Source of the DNA: DATEPR01 sp036503065
GTDB lineage: Bacteria > Actinomycetota > Actinomycetes > Mycobacteriales > Pseudonocardiaceae
Length of the DNA: 6,896 nt
Direction: 5' to 3'
Assembly (NCBI GenBank): GCA_036503065.1
Contig: DASXXM010000672.1
Span: 1-6,896 of the forward strand
Part shown: positions 5,501-6,896 of the stretch, piece by piece
Position numbering within the stretch: position 1 is the first letter of the stretch
Layout of the letters: the number at the start of each line of letters is the position of its first letter
Translations under genes and position numbers: made by a program
The notes under the pieces: model-generated
What the model was told of the DNA's origin: nothing
Seen by the model: the letters and a program-made list of their open reading frames with translations, nothing else
Database searches by the model: none

Positions 5501-6896
5501 TGACGACCGGGTGCGGTGTCTGGTGGACGTGGCCGCCGACGTCGGTGAACGTGACCCGCAGCATCTCGTGCCGCTGCACCAGTGCGCCTGCCGCCTGGCG
5601 CAGCGCGGTGACGTCCAGGGTGCCGTGCAGTTTGGCCAGTGTCCGGATGTTGTAGGCGGAGCTGTCCGGATCGAGCGTCTGGAGGAACCAGACCCGCTGC
5701 TGCGCCGGGGACAGGTCGTGCCGGTCGCGCCGAATGCCCGGCACCACGGGGGTTTCCACGTCGGCGGGCAGTTCCGCGATCAACTGGGCCTGCTCGCCGA
5801 TGGTGCGGTGGGTGAAGACGGCGGCCGAGGTGACCCGCACGCCGAACCGGCGGCTGATCCGGGAGCTGAGTTGCAGGGCGCTGAGCGAGTGGCCGCCGAT
5901 GACGAAGAAGTCGTCCGTCGTGCCGATCCGGCCTGCCGGCAGCAGGGCCTGCCAGATGTCCAGCAGTGCCTGTTCGGTTTCGTCGCGCGGCGCCATGTAC
6001 TCGGGTGTTGTCGCCACCGCGCCGGACCGGGCCGCGAGCGCCGCACGGTCCACCTTTCCGTTGCTGGTGACGGGAATGGTCGCGACCTCGTGGTACCGCG
6101 CGGGCATCATGTAGGCGGGCAGCCGCCGCAGCAGAGCGTCGCGCAGGGTCTCGGCGGGTGGGCAGTCGGGGCCATGGACGTAGGCGTAGAGGTGCGCGCC
6201 GCCGGTCGGATCGCGTTGCGCCAGCACGACAGCCGCGTCGACACCGGGCTGCTCGCGCAGGCTCTGCTCGATCTCGGCCAGCTCGATCCGGTAGCCGCGG
6301 ATCTTGACCTGACCGTCCCGGCGGCCCCGGTACGCGAGCTCCCCGTTGGGCAGCCACCGCGCGATGTCACCCGTGCGGTACATCCGTTGTCCGGCGCGGA
6401 ACGGATCGCCGGTGAACCGTGCCGCGGTCAGCTCCGGCCGGTTCAGGTAACCGCGACCGACCTGCGTCCCGGCGATGCACAGCTCGCCGTCGACGCCGAC
6501 CGGGCACGGCGCGCCCGCCTCGTCCAGCACGTAGAGCCGGGTGTTGGGCACCGGACGCCCGATGGTCACCGGTCCGCCATCGACGCGCAGCGCGGTCACG
6601 TCGACCGTGGCTTCTGTTGGGCCGTAGTAGTTGTGCAGCGTGGTCGGACCGGCCGCAGCCAGGAAGCGCTGGGCGAGCTCCGTGTCCAACTCCTCGCCAC
6701 TGCACACACAGCGCCGCACGCCGGCGAAGCCGTCGTCGACGGCCGTGAGGTACTGAGCGAGCATCGACGGCACGAAGTGGATCGCCGTCACGCCGTGCCG
6801 CCGGACCGTGTCACGGATCGCCGCCGGCTCGGACTCGGCGCCCGGGCGCAGCATCACCTGGGTGGCGCCGAGGACACCGGGCAGCAGCAGTTCCCA
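2559..6896 (-). CDS. NRPS, C-terminal part: (A)-PCP-C-A-PCP (N-terminus outside window)
   Basis: A cytoplasmic multimodular nonribosomal peptide synthetase that activates amino acids as adenylates, holds them on phosphopantetheine arms and joins them. Only the last 1445 residues are visible; residue 1 here is the Trp codon at 6896-6894, and the frame enters the window already inside an adenylation domain, so the true start lies beyond the right edge. Domain order in this numbering: A1 remainder 1-293 (NYYGPTEAT, YRTGD, QVKIRGYRIE, NGKVDR); PCP1 about 304-375 with GGHSL, attachment Ser337; C domain about 393-825 with SPAQQRVWFL, RHEMLR and HHIAGDG at 525-531; A2 about 843-1347 with FFTSGTTGTPRG, NLYGPTETT, YRTGD and NGKPDR; PCP2 about 1359-1429 with GGTSL, attachment Ser1393. 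There is no epimerase, methyltransferase, thioesterase or reductase. The chain must therefore leave PCP2 for another protein, most simply the KS encoded by the overlapping downstream gene. Family and domain order are certain; substrates are inferred. Confidence 0.97.
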   Translation of the reverse strand, partial: WELLLPGVLGATQVMLRPGAESEPAAIRDTVRRHGVTAIHFVPSMLAQYLTAVDDGFAGVRRCVCSGEELDTELAQRFLAAAGPTTLHNYYGPTEATVDVTALRVDGGPVTIGRPVPNTRLYVLDEAGAPCPVGVDGELCIAGTQVGRGYLNRPELTAARFTGDPFRAGQRMYRTGDIARWLPNGELAYRGRRDGQVKIRGYRIELAEIEQSLREQPGVDAAVVLAQRDPTGGAHLYAYVHGPDCPPAETLRDALLRRLPAYMMPARYHEVATIPVTSNGKVDRAALAARSGAVATTPEYMAPRDETEQALLDIWQALLPAGRIGTTDDFFVIGGHSLSALQLSSRISRRFGVRVTSAAVFTHRTIGEQAQLIAELPADVETPVVPGIRRDRHDLSPAQQRVWFLQTLDPDSSAYNIRTLAKLHGTLDVTALRQAAGALVQRHEMLRVTFTDVGGHVHQTPHPVVTPAFDVRDLRHLDLDSARTAAERGVRDADSVPFRLRDETPLRLMLFRVTDTEHHLLVTLHHIAGDGWSMRLLMRELSVLYQRFRGEPNDLPDLRTQYIDHVEAMRDPAHQAASEDDLRYWVERLSGAESLELPTDAPVLDTGSGRASVVVPPRVRCGLIDLADTTATTPFEVTMTALTVLLSRLSDQQDVVVGFPVANRPGVDLEHIVGLFLNTLVLRADLSGAPSFVELLRQVSGRVREAYDHQAAPFELLVERLNPVRRLDRTPIFDVLLNYLGDLREEISIDGVSVEFEDRLFEPAAKFPLTLYVSDEGDGMRIDAVYRPDLFSAARIDELLRQFAALLDQAVRVAERPVTAYSLAAPGAADLTTALSAPELPPLPDLIGAHAAGTPEQVAIVAGLSAITYAELWERSARVARCLVAAGCRPGDVVGVTGPRGVGFVVGLLGALRAGAVILPLDPQLPAGRRDHLLSAGKPVMFVTVSPDTVDDESAGPLLPKGFPAIEIEECSGSLVAQTDPVVKLPDVTPQSAAYAFFTSGTTGTPRGVLGWHGALSHFLLWQKERFGIGPGDRCAQLTSASFDVMLRDTFLALVAGGTVVVPEPQDTVGGKAVFTWLDQQGVTVLHAAPTIMRSWLLDAPTGARLPALRWTFLAGEPLTPELVTTMRTTFPDSGEIVNLYGPTETTMAKFAYHVPHGPLPAVLPVGSPLPQCQVVLLRGDVPCGIGEPGEIVIRTPFRTRGYLDEPVTAAFVRNPHRDDDSDLLYRTGDIGRLRPDGLLEVIGRVDHQVKINGVRVHPAEVATALGRHPRVSACVVVAHKGSDAGDRLVAYVVADEPGPDIAADVRAYLGYHLPRAMVPAQVIRLDRIPTNANGKPDRAALPVPDWQPDVPVAAGPAPRDAVEQSIQDIWRTVLDRPVPDVHSDFFVLGGTSLMLLRLFALLDEAFPGTFRVAQLFASPTVAGQARLVAPAPAPIENEVVEHEF
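2579..2582 (-). promoter_or_regulatory. Ribosome binding site of the PKS gene, inside the NRPS 3' end
   Basis: On the minus strand GAGG is followed by nine bases and then ATG (2569-2567). It lies within the last codons of the NRPS gene, whose TGA stop (2561-2559) is 6 nt past the PKS start codon. This arrangement supports the ATG choice and translational coupling of the two proteins. Confidence 0.7.
2610..2822 (-). other. Peptidyl carrier domain PCP2
   Basis: Last carrier of the NRPS, with attachment motif FFVLGGTSL and phosphopantetheine Ser at codon 2720-2718. Thr replaces the usual His or Asp before the Ser. It holds the A2 residue and the elongated chain, and must present it to the KS of the next protein. 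It is followed by a short Ala-Pro linker and an acidic end (IENEVVEHEF) rather than a release domain. Confidence 0.93.
2856..4370 (-). other. Adenylation domain A2, atypical; substrate unknown
   Basis: Complete adenylation domain that loads PCP2. All catalytic cores can be found but several are off-consensus. A2 reads AGAVILPLDPQLP instead of AGAAYVPLDP. A3 is FFTSGTTGTPRG with Arg for Lys. A8 is QVKINGVRVHPAEV instead of QVKIRGxRIELGEI. A10 is NGKPDR. The region after A3 has the stretch LSHFLLWQKERFGI and then SFDVMLRDTF, where most amino-acid A domains have FDxSxxE. The pocket read against GrsA is D235 V236 R239 H278 F299 A301 L322 M330 A331 K517. The Asp and Lys that hold the alpha-amino and carboxyl groups are kept, so an alpha-amino acid substrate is likely. 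The Arg at 239 is unusual, and I do not recognise the full code. Confidence 0.85.
4422..5720 (-). other. Condensation domain, LCL-like
   Basis: Forms the peptide bond between the chain on PCP1 and the aminoacyl group on PCP2. Motifs in order are C1 SPAQQRVWFL, C2 RHEMLR, C3 HHIAGDGWS, C5 GLFLNTL and a later RTPIFDVLLNY. The second His of HHxxxDG (codon 5321-5319) is present, so a normal condensation is expected. The HHIAGDGWS form and the absence of an upstream epimerase point to the LCL class. It is not a heterocyclisation domain, which would carry DxxxxD. Because the donor is probably Ser, the related 'modified amino acid' C-domain class, which makes dehydroalanine, cannot be excluded by eye. 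Confidence 0.9.
5772..5987 (-). other. Peptidyl carrier domain PCP1
   Basis: Thiolation domain of about 72 residues that carries the A1-activated residue. It starts at the helix around TEQALLDIW and has the canonical attachment motif FFVIGGHSL. The phosphopantetheine Ser is codon 5888-5886. It is followed directly by the condensation domain with no epimerase, which fits an L-configured donor. Confidence 0.95.
6018..6896 (-). other. Adenylation domain A1 (partial), predicted L-serine
   Basis: C-terminal part of an amino-acid adenylation domain, truncated by the window edge just after the position equivalent to Asp235/236 of GrsA. Aligning by eye to the GrsA pocket, the visible specificity positions are W239, H278, V299, S301, Y322, V330, D331 and K517. 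The first residue in the window is the Trp, and the Lys sits in TSNGKVDR. The EntF serine code is DVWHFSLVDK, so six of eight visible positions are identical. Serine is therefore the best guess, with two pocket positions unseen. Core motifs A5 (YGPTE), A7 (YRTGD), A8 (QVKIRGYRIE) and A10 are canonical, so the domain looks active. Confidence 0.75.

Noticed and set aside
4422..5720. A heterocyclisation (Cy) domain after the Ser module.
   Set aside because: The active motif is HHIAGDG, the standard condensation form, and not the DxxxxD of Cy domains.
4714..6357. A 547-codon minus-strand frame inside the NRPS gene.
   Set aside because: It is an out-of-frame shadow of A1-PCP1-C, dominated by Arg, Ala and Pro. 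The NRPS frame at the same place carries all core motifs.
6855..6857. A GTG codon as the start of the NRPS gene.
   Set aside because: It falls in the middle of an adenylation domain, and the same frame continues upstream to the window edge with matching A-domain sequence (WELLLPGVLGAT).
1..6896. Assignment to a named natural product pathway such as colibactin or bleomycin.
   Set aside because: Individual domain arrangements recall parts of known pathways, but the full order and specificities do not match one I can name from this sequence, so no gene symbols are given.

Overview
The window is entirely coding and lies inside a biosynthetic gene cluster for a hybrid nonribosomal peptide-polyketide. 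The DNA is very GC-rich with strong G/C third-position bias, and long spurious open frames appear on the opposite strand. Together with the megasynthase style this suggests an actinomycete (inference; genus not determinable). Both genes run on the minus strand, so the biological order is right to left, and both are cut by a window edge.

From right to left, the first gene (6896 to 2559) is the C-terminal 1445 residues of an NRPS. It holds the C-terminal part of a first adenylation domain (A1), a carrier (PCP1), an LCL-like condensation domain (C), a complete but unusual second adenylation domain (A2), a second carrier (PCP2) and a short acidic tail. The second gene (2569 to beyond position 1) overlaps the first by 11 bp. 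It encodes a PKS module of ketosynthase (KS), a shortened and catalytically dead acyltransferase remnant (AT0) and a PCP-like carrier, followed by the first ~30 residues of another C domain.

The assembly line reads ...A1(Ser?)-PCP1 / C-A2(X)-PCP2 // KS-AT0-T-C... A seryl intermediate would be condensed with amino acid X. The KS would then extend the chain by a C2 unit supplied by an AT acting in trans, and the next C domain would pass the chain to a further amino acid. No ketoreductase, dehydratase or enoylreductase lies between KS and carrier, so an unreduced beta-keto linkage is expected unless another enzyme acts on it.

The parts most worth attention are the dead AT in an otherwise intact KS module, the A2 domain whose pocket signature I cannot match to a known substrate, and the NRPS-to-PKS hand-over without a recognisable docking domain. 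No RNA gene, mobile element, CRISPR array, terminator or non-coding stretch was found.
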